Origin: Epiperipatus broadwayi
Lineage: Eukaryota; Onychophora; Udeonychophora; Euonychophora; Peripatidae
DNA length: 64,000 nt
Direction of reading: 5' to 3'
Assembly (NCBI GenBank): GCA_028023455.1
Contig: JAQFVV010006306.1
Coordinates: forward strand, 1,825,001-1,889,000
Made by a program: the position numbers and the translations under genes. The notes below the pieces were generated by a model that made no database searches, was not told the origin of the DNA, and worked only from the letters and a program-made list of their open reading frames with translations. The first letter of the stretch is position 1. Every line of letters begins with the position of its first letter. Positions 33,333 to 45,805 of the stretch are shown here, piece by piece.

Positions 33333-33739
33333 AAACTCGGAGGTAAAAAGCCAATAAACTCACCACGCTGGCTAATGCGTGTTTGTGAGCAGCCCATCCA
33401 TGTTCGTATACTATATGAATAATCACATAGTAATAACAGCTGCAACGACAAGAACGTATGGAGTGGACATTAGGAATTTGCCCTGCTCGGGTCCTTTAAG
33501 ACCTCCAAGAGGAATCAAAGGGTCTCCTTTCAGTTAATAGCAAACTCCTTTCTGCAACCATATAATTAATTAATATTTATTATACGAGTCGTAAGTGTAC
33601 ATGGAAGACGACTAGGAAAAGGATTTTAAAAATTAGTTATTTTATGAAACCATCTTCATTCATTTAAAATAGTCAATTATTACTATTATTTTTAATGAAA
33701 ATTTTTCATGAGATAATAGAAAATTAAATAAAATTAACC

Positions 33740-34700
33740 CTGTAATAATATATGCTATGACCCGAGATATTGCCTTATTCTGAAAAATATTTATGAAAAT
33801 GCAACAGCAACAATTAGATTACATGATACTAAAAAGATTAACATTGAGAAGGATATACACAAGGGTGACTCCATATCTCCAAAACTTTTCGCAGCAGTTT
33901 TGGTAGAAGTATTTTGTGGATTAAAATGGAATGGTAACGAAATAAAAGTAAATGGAAATTATTTAAGTCATCTAGATTTTGTAGATAATGTAATTGTTTT
34001 TGAAAATAATGCTTTAGAGTTTTGGGAAATGTTGCAAAAGTTATCAAATGAAAGTAAAAAAGTAGGATTAAAGATAAAACGTTAAAAAGACTAAAGTAAT
34101 AATATTTAATGGATTTTCTCAAAATAAAATATTGATAATAATGACTTAAAAGAAGTTAACAACTACAAATATCTTGGTCAGATTATTATTACTGATGAAA
34201 ACATAATAGATCATATTAATCATAGAATTAAATTTGTTTCAAACGCTTTTGGTAAAAATATTAAAAGGAAATATGCCTATGTATTTGAAAAGGAAGATTT
34301 ATAATAAATGTGGGTTCCCAGTTTTTACATACAGATCTGAAATTTAGACACTTAGCGGGAGAGCAATACAGAGACTTCAGATCACTCAACAAAATATGGA
34401 GTGATGTGCATTAGAAATAAGAAGAGATTGAAAACAAAATGTAAGTATTACTGACATCATGAAGAGTTAAGAAACAATTGGAATTAGACTAGACATATTG
34501 TAGAAGCAGCGATAATAGATGGATGGTTGAAATCTTAAACCAGATTTCAAGAGACAAAGATCTAGAAAGAGACCACATGTGAAATGGATGAATGAAAATA
34601 GAATGAGTGCTGGCATGATATGAGAAGAGAGATTGGAGATGGATTGATCTTGGAGACCATCCTGAAGTAGATTGATAATGGTCGAAAATGATGATATTAC
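33740..34700 (+). mobile_element. Decayed RTE-type LINE, RT to 3' end
   Basis: Plus-strand text follows the intact element from the ILKNIYENATATIRLHD block (about 33775) through SHLDFVDNVIVFENNALE (33963-34017), where FADD has become FVDN and so lost the active site, to the RPHVKW block (about 34570) and a diverged end near 34690. It is truncated 5' and frameshifted many times. Confidence 0.85.
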
Positions 34701-34799
34701 TAATTTCAACAGGACGTAAATAATTTTTACTGCAGCTTAAATATGTAACTTGTAGGATTATGATCTTATCACAGAACATTCTCATTTTAATATGTTACT

Positions 34800-34965
34800 C
34801 AGAATTGTACGCAGACTCGTAAGGACTCGTAAACTTGCAAATACAATTTTACCTCTCAGTTTTCAATGCCAATCCATTCAATCTGATTCTTGTATCAGAT
34901 TGAATGGATTGGCATTAATAAATGAAAGATAAAATTGTATTTGCAAGTTTATAAAATGATTTGCT
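34800..34965. repeat. Foldback repeat with near-perfect centre
   Basis: Left arm aacttgcaaatacaatttta and gccaatccattcaatctgat; right arm is the exact or near-exact inverse (atcagattgaatggattggc, then taaaattgtatttgcaagtt). The loop is only about 8 bases. Arms of about 65 bases. Confidence 0.85.
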
Positions 34966-37269
34966 ATGAGTTTGCTTATAAATAATTCCAAGTAACATAT
35001 TAGAATGTTCTATAATATGATACTATGATATTTATATTTAGAAATAAAAAAAATATCATACACAATAAAACTATGAAAATAGCTAAAATGTAAAATAGCT
35101 GTGATATAGTTCTATATTTCTTATACATCTAAATGATGAAGTATTAAAACCAGAAGTTGAGTAGTATTAAATAAATCTAGGAAATTTTATAGCCATCGAT
35201 TAAACTATATAAAAAAACATTATTCCTCAAGTGGTAGAATAACTTCAAGAGCTAAAGATCTCTGGATTGAAATTCAATCCATCATTTTTGTTTTTCAAAT
35301 ATCGTGTTCTTCCAAACAACTAAACTTTTTTTTAGCACATCAATTCTAAAAGACAAATATTTATATATGAGTATAAAGAATAATTCACTTAAGATTTTGG
35401 CCATAACAAAATATAATCAAATTGATCGCGTACTTTGAAAATCACAGATATACAGTACATTTAAGGGTTTGGCTACTTTATTTACAATTATAATGCTCAT
35501 TTATCTTAATCACTATAAATTTATTATGACATTTATTATATCTTTATATTTAATAAAAATAGTAGTTGAAAAAGTTAAGCCATCATAAATATCTGTAGAA
35601 ACTTTATAAAAAAAAGGTCAATTTTAAAGATAAGTGCATCTTTGCAAGTCATACTTCTTATTCTCATTCAATGGCCAGTTTTCCTATAATCACTACATAA
35701 TTAATAATATCACAATCTTAATTCTTTCATAAAATGAACAATTATTACTGTACGTAATCTAAAATATTTTTCCGCTTCAATTTAATCTCTTTCCTTTTCT
35801 CCAACTTTTTATAAATATTTTTCAAAAAATTGTATTCATTTAGTAAGATACAACATGAACGTTTTGTCTATTGCCAATATTTCATTATAAAACTTCATAA
35901 TTATATTGCAAATAGAAAATTACATTTTTTTAAAATCTGGCATTACAATCTAACTGAAGTACGAAACAAATTAGATAATTTAATAAATCTAAATGTTAAA
36001 TTTATTTATGAAGTTCTATTGAAAAGACTAACTAAAGCATAAAATTACCAACTTCTTTTTGACCGTAATACTTACTGCACTTAATTCTAAATGTATATTC
36101 TCATGAATTTCCATCTTCAGTTAATTATCTGGTTAAAAAAATTTTCTAACTTATCAGTAATAGATAAAAATCTTCATTACAACAAAAAACTATACCTAAT
36201 TTTCAAACCTAAATTTCTTTACTGAGGCTTCAAATTTTTCTTTCGGCTATGAATTGTAAACATTATTGGCATCTTTCTATGACTTAGACACAGAATGGAT
36301 AGAACATCTTTTCATGATCTCGGATTTAATATTATCTCCACAATAGATTAAAATGTCATAATGGCTTTATAAATCAATAATTTATTATTTTCTCATTGCA
36401 AATATTGTTAGATAGATTGATATGTGGATAGATAAGTGAATAGTTGAACACATATGTTTATTTAACATAGCTTATATTAGTAAAGAATTAATACTTGCTT
36501 AAAATTTTTTTCTTTAAAAAATAAACTTCCGAGAATGAAATGAATAAAAAATGTGAAGAGATTATATTAATGAAAAGAACTACAGGAAAGAAGAGCTGCT
36601 AGAAAGGTGGGGAAGGACCATGAAATTGGAACTAAAAAAAGATTAACATATAAAGATATTAAAAGTTAGTTTAAGGAATCCTGACTAATGTATTAAGTAT
36701 TATTTTGAAAAGACAATAATTATTTGAAAGTACACAATCTGATTTACACACTCATGGGCAATATTCATATTAAAAATGTATTTTTTTATACAAATGATAT
36801 GCAGTTTTTGAATTTTCTATGTATATAGTTTATTATAATAGCAGTAGCATTTTGATCGGATCTTCTCACTTGCGTAATATGCTTAGCTCAATAACAGTTA
36901 ATGTTGTTAGAGAAATGAGGTAATAGAAAACAATACTTTTTTTTTACAAACGCCTTTATCAGTACCAACTACAAATGAGCTATCCTATTACTTAATGAAA
37001 GATGAGATTCAACACGAATGTTAATGCTACGATACTTAGAAGCAACCACATAAACAAGAAAATTAAAAAATTGTATACATGTGTAAGAAAATTTAAGGAT
37101 GATTGGTCTAATTAAGGGTCAAATAAAAGAAAATCAGAATTTGGTTTCTTTTTAATTAAACTATATAGAAATTATAATAAAAAAGAATTTAAATGTTATC
37201 ATGCTCTCAAAGAATGCAATGAATTTTGGAAGGCATTACTTATCCAAAAAGCCATATGATTTTAAAATT
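34966..37269. other. No gene recognised
   Basis: More than 2 kb of AT-rich sequence. A plus-strand open frame at 35830-36042 has no motif and no splice boundaries. No repeat boundaries were found. Confidence 0.5.
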
Positions 37270-37785
37270 CTTCCTAATCCACCCAATTTCATAATATATG
37301 AATTTTTTCTACAGTACAGGCTTACTTATACCTGCACTCCAATATGTAATATATGGGGTGTTTGAACTCAGACTCACACGGCTCAACTATCCACGCTATC
37401 TTATACTGCTAACACACCTGATCACACACGTCAAATATAAATAATTACCAATATACATATTTCGTGCTAAACCAGCACTCGTCAATTGGTTCAGATTATC
37501 ATCACACATATACAATCAATGCTCAGCTTATATTATGATAGCCAATCTTCATACTTTAATGGACGTGCTTCAATCCACTCCAACCACAACTCTTCAACCA
37601 TCCATTTCATTGAAAATCTGATGATGGAATGCTCAAAGCCCACATTGGTGCCAACCTTATCATCCTATCTACGTTGACCAGAATTCACTCTGACCCCTCA
37701 TGTACAGAACATAATCCATTTACATATATATATGATGGATGGGCAGATCTTACAGCACTATTTTAATATATGAATTTTTTTTACA
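37270..37785 (-). repeat. Family D repeat copy
   Basis: Minus-strand orientation relative to the copies at 53.9-54.5 kb. Shared blocks include cacacctgatcacacacgtc, cgtgctaaaccagcactcgtc, ctcagcttatattatgatag, ccactccaaccacaactctt and tctgacccctcatgtacaga. An atgaattttttctacagtacaggctt block occurs at both ends (37300 and 37770), as a local duplication. Confidence 0.75.
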
Positions 37786-37989
37786 GTACAGGCTTTTCCA
37801 TATCTGCACTCCAATATGTAATATATAGTGACTTTGTATTTGGCAAAAACATTAAAACACACAGTTTGAATTCTCTGATAAAATATTTTACAAATTATGA
37901 TAATTACTTGGAAATAAAAGTATTAATTCTATTAGCTAAATCTATTGAAAATATGTGTGTTTGTATATATGTATATTAAAGATTTTCAC

Positions 37990-38070
37990 AGGTTACAGAT
38001 ATAAATGAAATGTTATCCGGATACTTATATAAATATATACCTGACCGAAATAGTACCTGGATAACATTTC
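37990..38070. repeat. Short foldback
   Basis: ataaatgaaatgttatccgg with its inverse tggataacatttcatttat enclose a loop of about 30 bases. Arms are about 22 bases. Confidence 0.75.
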
Positions 38071-38264
38071 ATTTATGTATATTATGATGCTGTGATCACG
38101 ATAACATTTATCACTGGAAATAATTTGGCAATACCTGTCATCAATTTTTAAGGATTTTTTTCCAATAACAATACTTACTCATGAGAAACTGTCTATTGTA
38201 TTCTGGTCCAAGATAAAAATAACTTTTACTGAAAGGTGACAATTTTAAAATAATGTTTTATAAA

Positions 38265-39330
38265 CAGAGCAAAACTCTCCATACAGTATTGCCACCTGTG
38301 CTAAACAGAGTAATCAATAGATGCCAGAAGGCTTGTACATAAAATCCCTATCTAATGCCTACTCATCCAATATCCCCAGATTAGTTTCTGGCTTGTGGCC
38401 TTCGTCAGTGAGGAGCTTTGGATCTGAGAGCACTGCATCTAGATCTTAGGATCTAATGCAACCCTCTAGCAACCACCTTTTATCTCTACTTAACTACAAA
38501 ACTATGAGAATGAAATTGAAAACACAAAAAATATTTTCAATCTAAGCTCAATAGCTTATATAGTCAAATCGGTCTGAACTCAGTTCAGCACCCATACATT
38601 TTGGTGTCTTTGGCTCTTTTACACCCATACCCCCCCCTCTCTTTTTGGGGGGGGTTGTTTTAACCCCTTTTCACACCCTCACACCCCTTTTCCTATACTA
38701 ACATTTTTTGTTTATAAAAACAACACAACCCTCCCCTCAGTATTGCCCCCTCTCAAAACAAATAAATCAAAGGTGTGGGAGGTGTGTCCATAATCCCCTT
38801 CCTATCCTCTCCTCCCCCCTCCCCCCTTTTTTTTTTTTGTTTTTTGTTTTTGTTTATTAGGGGGTTGGGATTTCTGCAGCCCACTCTATCTTTCTCTTTA
38901 TAACTAACCCCACCTCCCCCCTTCTAAAAAAAAAAAAAAAAAATATGACTATATAAGAGTTCAGACCCATATGACTATATAAGCTATTGAGCTTAGATTG
39001 AAAATATTTTTTGTGTTTTCAATTTCATTCTCATAGTTTTGTAGTTAAGTAGAGATAAAAGGTGGTTGCTAGAGGGTTGCATTAGATCCTAAGATCGAGA
39101 TGCAGTGCTCTCAGATCCAAAGCTCCTCACTGATGAAGGCCACAAGCCAGAAACTAGTCTGGGGATATTGGATGAGTAGGCATTAGATAGGGATTTTATG
39201 CACAAGCCTTCTGGCATCCATTGATTACTCTGTTTAGCACAGGTGGCAATACTGTACGGAGAGTTTTGCTCTGTTTATCAACAATTAATGTGATAGTATA
39301 GGAAATGTTATCATGTGATGAATAATGTTT
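38265..39330. repeat. Family A foldback, long palindrome
   Basis: The left arm (38268-38590) and right arm (38945-39275) are inverted copies about 320 bases long with very few differences, the longest and best matched pair in the window. They extend past the ribozyme-like block through tatctctacttaactac into ataggctcaatagc-type spacer text. Both arms carry the ribozyme-like motif; the right-arm one is around 39121-39165 with intact CTGATGA. The high arm identity suggests a recent origin or gene conversion between the arms. Confidence 0.9.
38605..38942. other. Homopolymer-rich apex of a palindrome, probable sequencing artefact
   Basis: Between the two arms lies C-run, T-run, G-run and A-run sequence (for example eight C, then eight G, T12, and about A20) quite unlike anything else in the window. 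It has the look of low-quality consensus. Position at the exact apex of a long palindrome, where polymerases and nanopores fail, supports an error. The true spacer is probably that of copy 25165-25545 and much shorter. Confidence 0.6.
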
Positions 39331-39700
39331 TATCTTATCAAAAATATTTTCCATATCAATATACATATCTATATTTTCATTACAATGAAAACTTATTGGG
39401 ACAGAATCTTGTATCATCTGCACTTGATATATTTCATTAAACTAAGCAACTAATTTTGAGATTCTAACTAATATACCATCAATGCCATAATGATGTTCTT
39501 CATTAGATGAATCCCAATCTATTTGTTACATTATCATAAAGTACATATATATTCAGTTGTCTTTTTACTATTTCTTCTAACTTCAAATTTTCTCATTTAA
39601 TATTAGTTCTTCAAATTCATGTAATCTTTCTTTATTTGAAAGAGATCTACAGTTTGGTAGCTAAATAAAAGATCATCACAGAATGACAGTCTACATCCCC
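39310..39700 (-). mobile_element. RTE-type LINE endonuclease fragment
   Basis: It parallels 32770-33160 of the intact element: aaaatattttccatatcaat for the FDQ/DVQ region, cttattgggacagaatcttg for the VPTS block, and ataccatcaatgcc for the DGI block. Stops and indels are frequent. It directly follows the family A palindrome. Confidence 0.75.
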
Positions 39701-39999
39701 GCATTAATAATAATAATGATTAATTAACAATAATTATCAGACAATTAGATTATAAAGAAAATAATTTCCATTTATCTTTCATTCAATCACCTTTTATTGC
39801 ATATATAATTTTTAAAATCCAAATACTTTCTTATTTCAACAAAAGTATCACAGACAATAAGAATATGCATGCATAAAAATGAACGCAATTCTAAAATGTT
39901 CAGAATAAAAATGAATCAATAAATTTCATTATAATAATTCTTTTAATATTTATTTAATGAGATATATAAACTTTATCCCTTTTCTACAATTTTATTTTT

Positions 40000-40920
40000 T
40001 CATTTTACATTCAAAACTAATCTTTATGTAAACATTAAAAACTAAACTAATCAATAAATAATCAAAAATACCCCAAATTCACAACTCAGACTAACCAAGA
40101 AAATAAACTCTAAAGCACAACCAATGGTTTCATTGCTACAAGCAGACTTTTCAAGTGTAAGGAACTATAAATCTTACCTCATCTAAATAATAGATATTCC
40201 TTTTATATTCATAAATAAATTTGTAAAACTAAATAAAATTTTCTTTCAAAAAACTGTTCAAAATATATATTTGTAAATTCAAAACTAAATTCCGATTCTT
40301 AAACAACTTTCTATTCTTCTTAAAATTAATAATACAACTCCTAGGAAAAACGTTAAATTCCTTATTCTCCTAATATCATTCAATGAAAAATTATTAAAAA
40401 CTAAATCCCACAAAATACACATCTAAATGAACAAAAAACAATAAAACATACACAATATTACAAAACAAACATATATATAAATAAATGAATACAAACATAT
40501 ACTATTCCAACAACATTAATGCAACATATAAATAAATACAAATATATAAAAAATAAACCAATAACCTACACGTTATATTAGCCACACTACCTTAAATGTA
40601 AAAAATCTTGTCAAAATACAAACATTAAAAACAAAGTTAAACTAGTCAATAAATAATCAAAATTACTCAAAATTCACAACTCAACCAAACTAGTCAAAAA
40701 AATAAACTTTAAAGCATTTCACTGCTACAAACGAACTTTTAAAGTGTAAGAAACTACAAAATAACATATTTAAATTAAACATTACCCATAATTCCACTTA
40801 TATCCCATAAACCCTTAATATTAAAAGAAACCATTGGTTGTGCTTTAAAGTTTATTTTTTAACTAGACGGGTTGAGTTGTGAATTTGGGGCAATTTTGAT
40901 TATTCAATCTTAAATACTTC
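40000..40920. repeat. Three-unit repeat: two direct copies and one inverted
   Basis: Units at about 40015-40160 and 40610-40750 are direct copies (actaatcaataaataatcaa, aattcacaactca, aataaactctaaagcac, tttcattgctacaa). A third at about 40830-40915 is inverted (ggttgtgctttaaagtttat, gagttgtgaatttgggg, attttgattattc). Between them lies AT-rich filler. It is probably a dispersed element that duplicated locally; no coding content. Confidence 0.65.
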
Positions 40921-41459
40921 TTCAATCACGTATTTTAAATTTCATTACTTATTACAGAGTATTGCTTCTTCAATTTTGTTTCATACTTATTTTTTAACAC
41001 TGAGTAAATTGTTCATTCATTTCATTTCCGATAATATTTTATGATCATTATATCATCACACATACTGTGGGATATTGCTAAATTTGTACAATGATTTTTC
41101 CCTTTAACTTAAATAATATAATTTTTCATAAAGAAAATAATAATAAATTATAAATTTTTAGTCAAGGAATAGATATTTCTTTTTTTAAAAAAAAAAGAAA
41201 ACTAATAAACAAAATTCATCATAGAGTATGAAAATCCTTTAATCCTTTCACTAAAATTAATACACAATTTTTTCAGATGAAAGTTTTTTAAGCTAGTCAT
41301 TCAACTGGATGGTCAAATATTAAAATAAATAAAAAATGTAATCTGTTTAAACTAAATGTTTCTTATAGATGTAAGGATTCAAATTCCTCTACTCACATAT
41401 ATAAAAAATATTCAGTTTTAGCAAGCTCTATCTACCTTAGAATTACATATTGCTTGGGA

Positions 41460-41860
41460 AGTAGATTACATCTTAATATAAGTTGAGCCCATTCCTCCTA
41501 TTGGTACATATGGATAAGTAATGGTCTGATAATGTAAGAAGTTAGATTGATATAATGTCTACATGGATATGACTACAATATCAAATCCAATAAGGGATTT
41601 GTGCTTTCAATCGTCTCAATGAAATGGGCAATTGAAGGGTGCCCACTAAAATTTGATGAATTGCTCTCTTAATATAATCTGAGCACTAATTATAATATAT
41701 ATGTGTGTGTGTGTGGAAGTTATGATCTGGCCCAATTGATGAGTGCTGGTTCTACAAAAAATGTCTATTGAGAATCATGTATTTTGTTTTTCATGTATGT
41801 GGTCATGTGTATCGGTTGCTTGAGATGGAGTGGAAGATGAATAGACTGTAAAATTCTGAG
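41460..41860 (+). repeat. Family D repeat copy
   Basis: Recognisable from caattgaagggtgcccacta, the ctcttaatataatctgagca block, a (TG)n run, then ttatgatctggcccaattga, tgagtgctggttctac and gtgtatcggttgct. More diverged than the 54-kb copies. Confidence 0.65.
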
Positions 41861-42703
41861 TTTAAATTCCTCTACTTACTTAAAATAAAAAAGTATATAA
41901 GTAAGAACATAGGATTTAACAAGAAAATGAAAACAGAAAAAGTTATTACAATTGAGGAAAATTATGTATAGTCAATAGAACACAATTGTTTAAAAATGTA
42001 CAAAATATAAATGCTAGAACTTTAACCCAACAAAATGTAGAGAAATTTATATACTTTCACGAATAATTTGTTTTAGAAAGCTTTCTTTTTTACTTAATTA
42101 ATTTTAGGAAAATCTTTCTAAATGGACATTTTAGTATATCTCAAATGTAGTATTATTTTTTATTGTTTAATATTACAAATGTAGTATTATTTTTTATCAC
42201 TTTATTAAAAAAAATTTCTTTCCAACAATTGTTTCATAAATATATGTTTATGTAATTATTAAAAAAAAACTAACTTTTTTATTCTTTAGTGAAGACAACA
42301 AAACTTTGAAGCATATAAAATTTCAGTATATAGAGTTATCATCTACTGAGCATAAAACAAACACAAGAACACATGAAAAACTCTGTTGACTTTTTCACTT
42401 TTCTTTATGGAGAAATGTTGACTTGCAAAAGATGCTTAAGACTATGTAAGTAATAGAGATGTTATTTTATTCGGGTGGTGATAGATCAATTAATGGAGTT
42501 GGGATTGCTGTTGGAAAGAGAATTTGGAATAGTGTGGCAAAGGTTGATGGTATTGACAATAGTCTGCTGATGATGAGAATAAATGCAACTCCTAGGGACT
42601 TGATGATCATACAAGTTTATATGATGACTACTAGTCATGTTGATATTGAAATGTGAGAAATTATCCAATAGGGGGGAGGGGCGTGGATGTATATTGCCAT
42701 TGG

Positions 42704-43036
42704 CTATAACCTTGATAATATGCATGTAAAATGCGATAGTTGGGACCTCTACAGGTGTTTTAACCACAAGCTTACGCTATGGAAGAAAAGCTTGTGGTTA
42801 AAACACCTGTAGAGGTCCCTACTATCGCATTTTACACGCATATTGAGGTTGTGCGTGTAAAATGCGATAGTAGGGACCTCTACAGGTGTTTAACCACAAG
42901 CTTACACTATGGAAGAAAGCCTTGTGATTAAAACACCTGTAGAGGTCCCTACTATCGCATTTTACACGCATATTATCGAGGTTATAGCCTCAGTAAATAT
43001 TACTTACGTAATTAATGTGCGTTTAATAAATTTATA
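42704..43036. repeat. Family C palindrome nested in a LINE
   Basis: It is bounded by two copies of attgccattgg (42693-42703 and 43037-43047), an 11-bp target duplication. Removing one copy and the insert restores the LINE endonuclease text. Inside, the block cacctgtagaggtccctact occurs four times in alternating orientation, so the element is a double palindrome. The outer left arm present at 19.69 kb is missing here, so the left end is truncated. Confidence 0.85.
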
Positions 43037-43142
43037 ATTGCCATTGGGTGATTGGAATGCTCTTGTAGAGGAAAGGTAAGAAAAGAAAAATTGTTGGAAA
43101 TTATGATATTGAAAAAAAAGAAATGAAAGAGATATCTGGCCT

Positions 43143-43649
43143 GTGCAATTTTGTAATGAGAATGGGTTTGTGATTACAAATACTTGTTTTAAAAATCATA
43201 TAAGAAGATTGCATACATGGAAAGCTCCAGGTGATGGAAAACATTATCAAATTGATTATATATTAATTCAGGATATATACCAGAATGCTATTAAAGCTTT
43301 GCCTACATTGTTTGGTGCTTATGTAAATTCAGTTCATAATTTGGTTATGGCTAAATTAAAGTTGAGTTTAAAAAGAATTAAAAGGAAACTATATGTAAGA
43401 TGGGGTTTAGATAAATTGAGAGAAATGGAAAAAGGAAAATTTGGTTTAATATATGAAAATGCAATAAAAAGGATTATTAAAAATGAAGAATATATTAATA
43501 GCCCTGATAAGTGTTACTGTAGAATTAAGGAAGGATTCTTAAAAACAGCAAAAAATGAAATAGGGGTTATTCAGATATGGAAAGCTAAACGATTTTGGTA
43601 TGTTGGAAAAGATGGAAGTATGAAGCAGATGGAAAAATGTAAATACTGA
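43143..43649 (+). pseudogene. LINE endonuclease C-terminal part and linker
   Basis: A 168-codon open frame with CNENGFVITNTCFKNHIRRL, HTWKAPGDGKHYQIDYILIQ (the usual text is TWxSPDGxxxNQIDYI, a late APE-type endonuclease motif) and then a Lys/Arg-rich linker with KIRRKLYVRWGLDKL-type helices leading toward the missing reverse transcriptase. The residues around QIDYI help shape the active site. The frame breaks at 43649 and resumes in other frames. Confidence 0.85.
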
Positions 43650-45429
43650 GGAAGGATAAAGTGCATATAGAAAAATTAATAATGAGCTAAAAAGGGGAAT
43701 AGATTTAGCAAAAGAAAAATGGCTGGAGCAAGAATTTAAAGAGATAGAAAATGTTTCAACAAGTGAAAAAAAAAAATCTGGTACTTGATAGAATAAGAAA
43801 TGTCACTTGGGAGAAAAAGTCATATATAGCCAATGAGCTTGCAGATAAGAATGGAAAGAGATTAAACGATAGCAATAATATATTAAAAAGTTGAAAATAT
43901 CTTCAATGACTATTTAGAAAAGATGATAATTTAATCAATTATGAATTTGAAAATGAAGAACATATTGAAGTAGATGATAAAAAGTATGGACAGATTGTCA
44001 ATTGAAGTAATAAAGTCAATTACACAAATAAAGAATGGTGAGAAATAGGAGAATTTACTATGAATGAAATAGTTGGGCTTTGCAACTTGGTATATAATAG
44101 TAAAGTCTGACTGGAAGATTTTTTAAATGTGAAGTGTAAAGGACAATAAGTTTGTTATCTCATGCTTCTAAAGTTTTATTGAGAATTTTAACTCAAAGAA
44201 TTTATGAGAAGGTAGAGCATTATGGTGGGGAAGAACAGTTTGGTTTTCAAAGAGAAAAGTATAAGAGATGCTATTGGTGTTGTTAGAACAATTGCAAAGA
44301 TATATTGAAAATGATAAATGAATTGGTATATGTTTTGTGAATTTGGAAAAAACATTTGATAAGAATAATTTGGAATAAACATGTGATCATTTAAAAAAAT
44401 AATGGAGTATTTTGGAAAGAGAGAAGATTGATTTGGGATATGTATACTGGACAAAGGATAAAAATTAAATTGGGAGATGAGACTGAAGAAGTGAATATAG
44501 AGGAGTTAACGCAAGGATGTCACCTGTTCTTTTTAATATTTATTTAGAAAACATGCTAGATAATTATTTATACTGTGAAGTAGCAAATGTTGGAGGTGGA
44601 ATAATAAAATGTAAGATTTTCAGATGATATGGCTCTTATAGCTAAGGATGAAAAGTGTTTTCAGAATATGTTGAATAAATTGGAAGAATCTATGGAATGA
44701 AGATTGTTGAGAAGACTAAGTGTTTATGGATAGGGAGGAATGCAAATTGAAATCTATGATAGAATAGTTCAACAGGTAAAGGAATTTAAATATTTGGTAG
44801 TTGGTTGAGTGAAGATGGAAGAAATGAAAATGAAGTTAAAAGATTTTAAAATAGCATTGGCAAAGGAGGCATTTATTAAAATGTAAAGAAAATATTTTGT
44901 GGAACTTTCAAGAGAGAATTAAGAAAAAGATTAATTAAATGCTATGTATGGAGTGTACTATTATATGATTGAAAAATATGGACAATGAGTAATAAAATTA
45001 GGAACAGATTGGAAGTCTTTGAGATGTGGACGTGAAGAATAGAAAAAAAAAGTTGGACAAATAAAGTAACGTTTTGAAAAGTCTAAATAAATAAAAAAAA
45101 GATTGAGAAAATCAGAAAGAGAAACTGGATTAGATATATATTAAGAAAAAATTGTAATTTAATGAAAAATGTTTTGAAGGAAATGGTGAATGGAAGTAAG
45201 AAGGGACAGAAAAGAGTGATATTATTGGATAAGAGATGGAAAGAGTTACATGGAATTGAAGAGCTGGGCAATGAAGAGAAAGGAATGGAAAAAATGGATG
45301 AATTGATGCTGTGACTACTCTCTAGACCTATCTATGGGACAGAATACTGTTGATGATGACCATTATAAATAAATAAAAAATAATCAATTGTATTTATATA
45401 ACTAATTTAAACAAAAATTGAAACAACTG

Positions 45430-45805
45430 AAATACAGGCTTATTACATATCTGTATCAATATATGTAATACATAGGGTATATGAGCACAGACTTTCACAT
45501 GATCCATCACTCTATCTCATAACACTTATACACTTGAACACACATATGTTAAAGAGATAAATAATCACAAATATGCACAATTCATGCTAAAACAGCAATC
45601 ATCAGTTGGTCCAGATTATCATCTTTACACATATATGCACTAAGTGCTCAGATATATATTAAGATAGCCAATCTTCATACTTTAATGGACAGGCTTTAAT
45701 CCACTCCACACTGTAACTGTCATCAGATTTTCAATTGGAGGACGGTTGAAGAGTTGGAGTGTGGAGTGGATTGAAACCTGTTCATTAAAGTATTCTGAAA
45801 ATAGT
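45430..45805 (-). repeat. Family D repeat copy with inner palindrome
   Basis: Minus-oriented family D text (gtatcaatatatgtaataca, cacacatatgttaaagagat, cagcaatcatcagttggtcc). The inner end is a hairpin: ggctttaatccactccacac at about 45693 pairs with gtggagtggattgaaacctg at about 45765. The tgtcatcagattttcaattg segment lies between. Confidence 0.8.

Larger units (their letters stand above)
30535..33561 (-). mobile_element. Nearly full-length RTE-type LINE
   Basis: The element lies on the minus strand between two copies of ATAATTAATT (30525-30534 and 33562-33571), a 10-bp target duplication. Its 3' end is a (TGA)n tail next to the left copy. At the 5' end is a CpG-richer leader (33340-33561), as in other RTEs. 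The length of 3.0 kb is near the family norm of about 3.2 kb. Inside are an apurinic-type endonuclease, a reverse transcriptase and the conserved RTE C-terminus. Frameshifts separate the domains, so it cannot act alone. It is the best reference copy for all RTE fragments in the window. Confidence 0.95.
42440..45355 (+). mobile_element. Second LINE family, decayed RTE-like element
   Basis: Endonuclease pieces come first: SINGVGIAVGKRIWNS (42487-42534) and MIIQVYMMTTSHVD (42603-42644), followed, after an inserted palindromic element, by YIAIGDWNALVEE text, the GDWNA block, across 42690-43070. The frame 43143-43649 encodes RRLHTWKAPGDGKHYQIDYI, the late endonuclease block. RT remnants follow (about 44150-44760: TQRIYEKVEHYGGEEQF, DMALIAKDEKCF). 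The C-terminus near 44930-45250 has YVWSVLLYD and RIEKKSWTN text. A tgatgatgacc tail closes it at about 45350. Many frameshifts. The sequence differs clearly from the 30.5-kb RTE, so it is a separate lineage. Confidence 0.85.

Noticed and set aside
35830-36042. 70-codon plus-strand open frame
   Set aside because: AT-driven amino-acid composition, no motif and no splice boundaries; expected by chance in sequence this AT-rich.
42690-43010. CRISPR-like array, because a short block recurs four times
   Set aside because: The copies alternate in orientation and form a palindrome within a dispersed element of a eukaryotic genome; there are no regular unique spacers.
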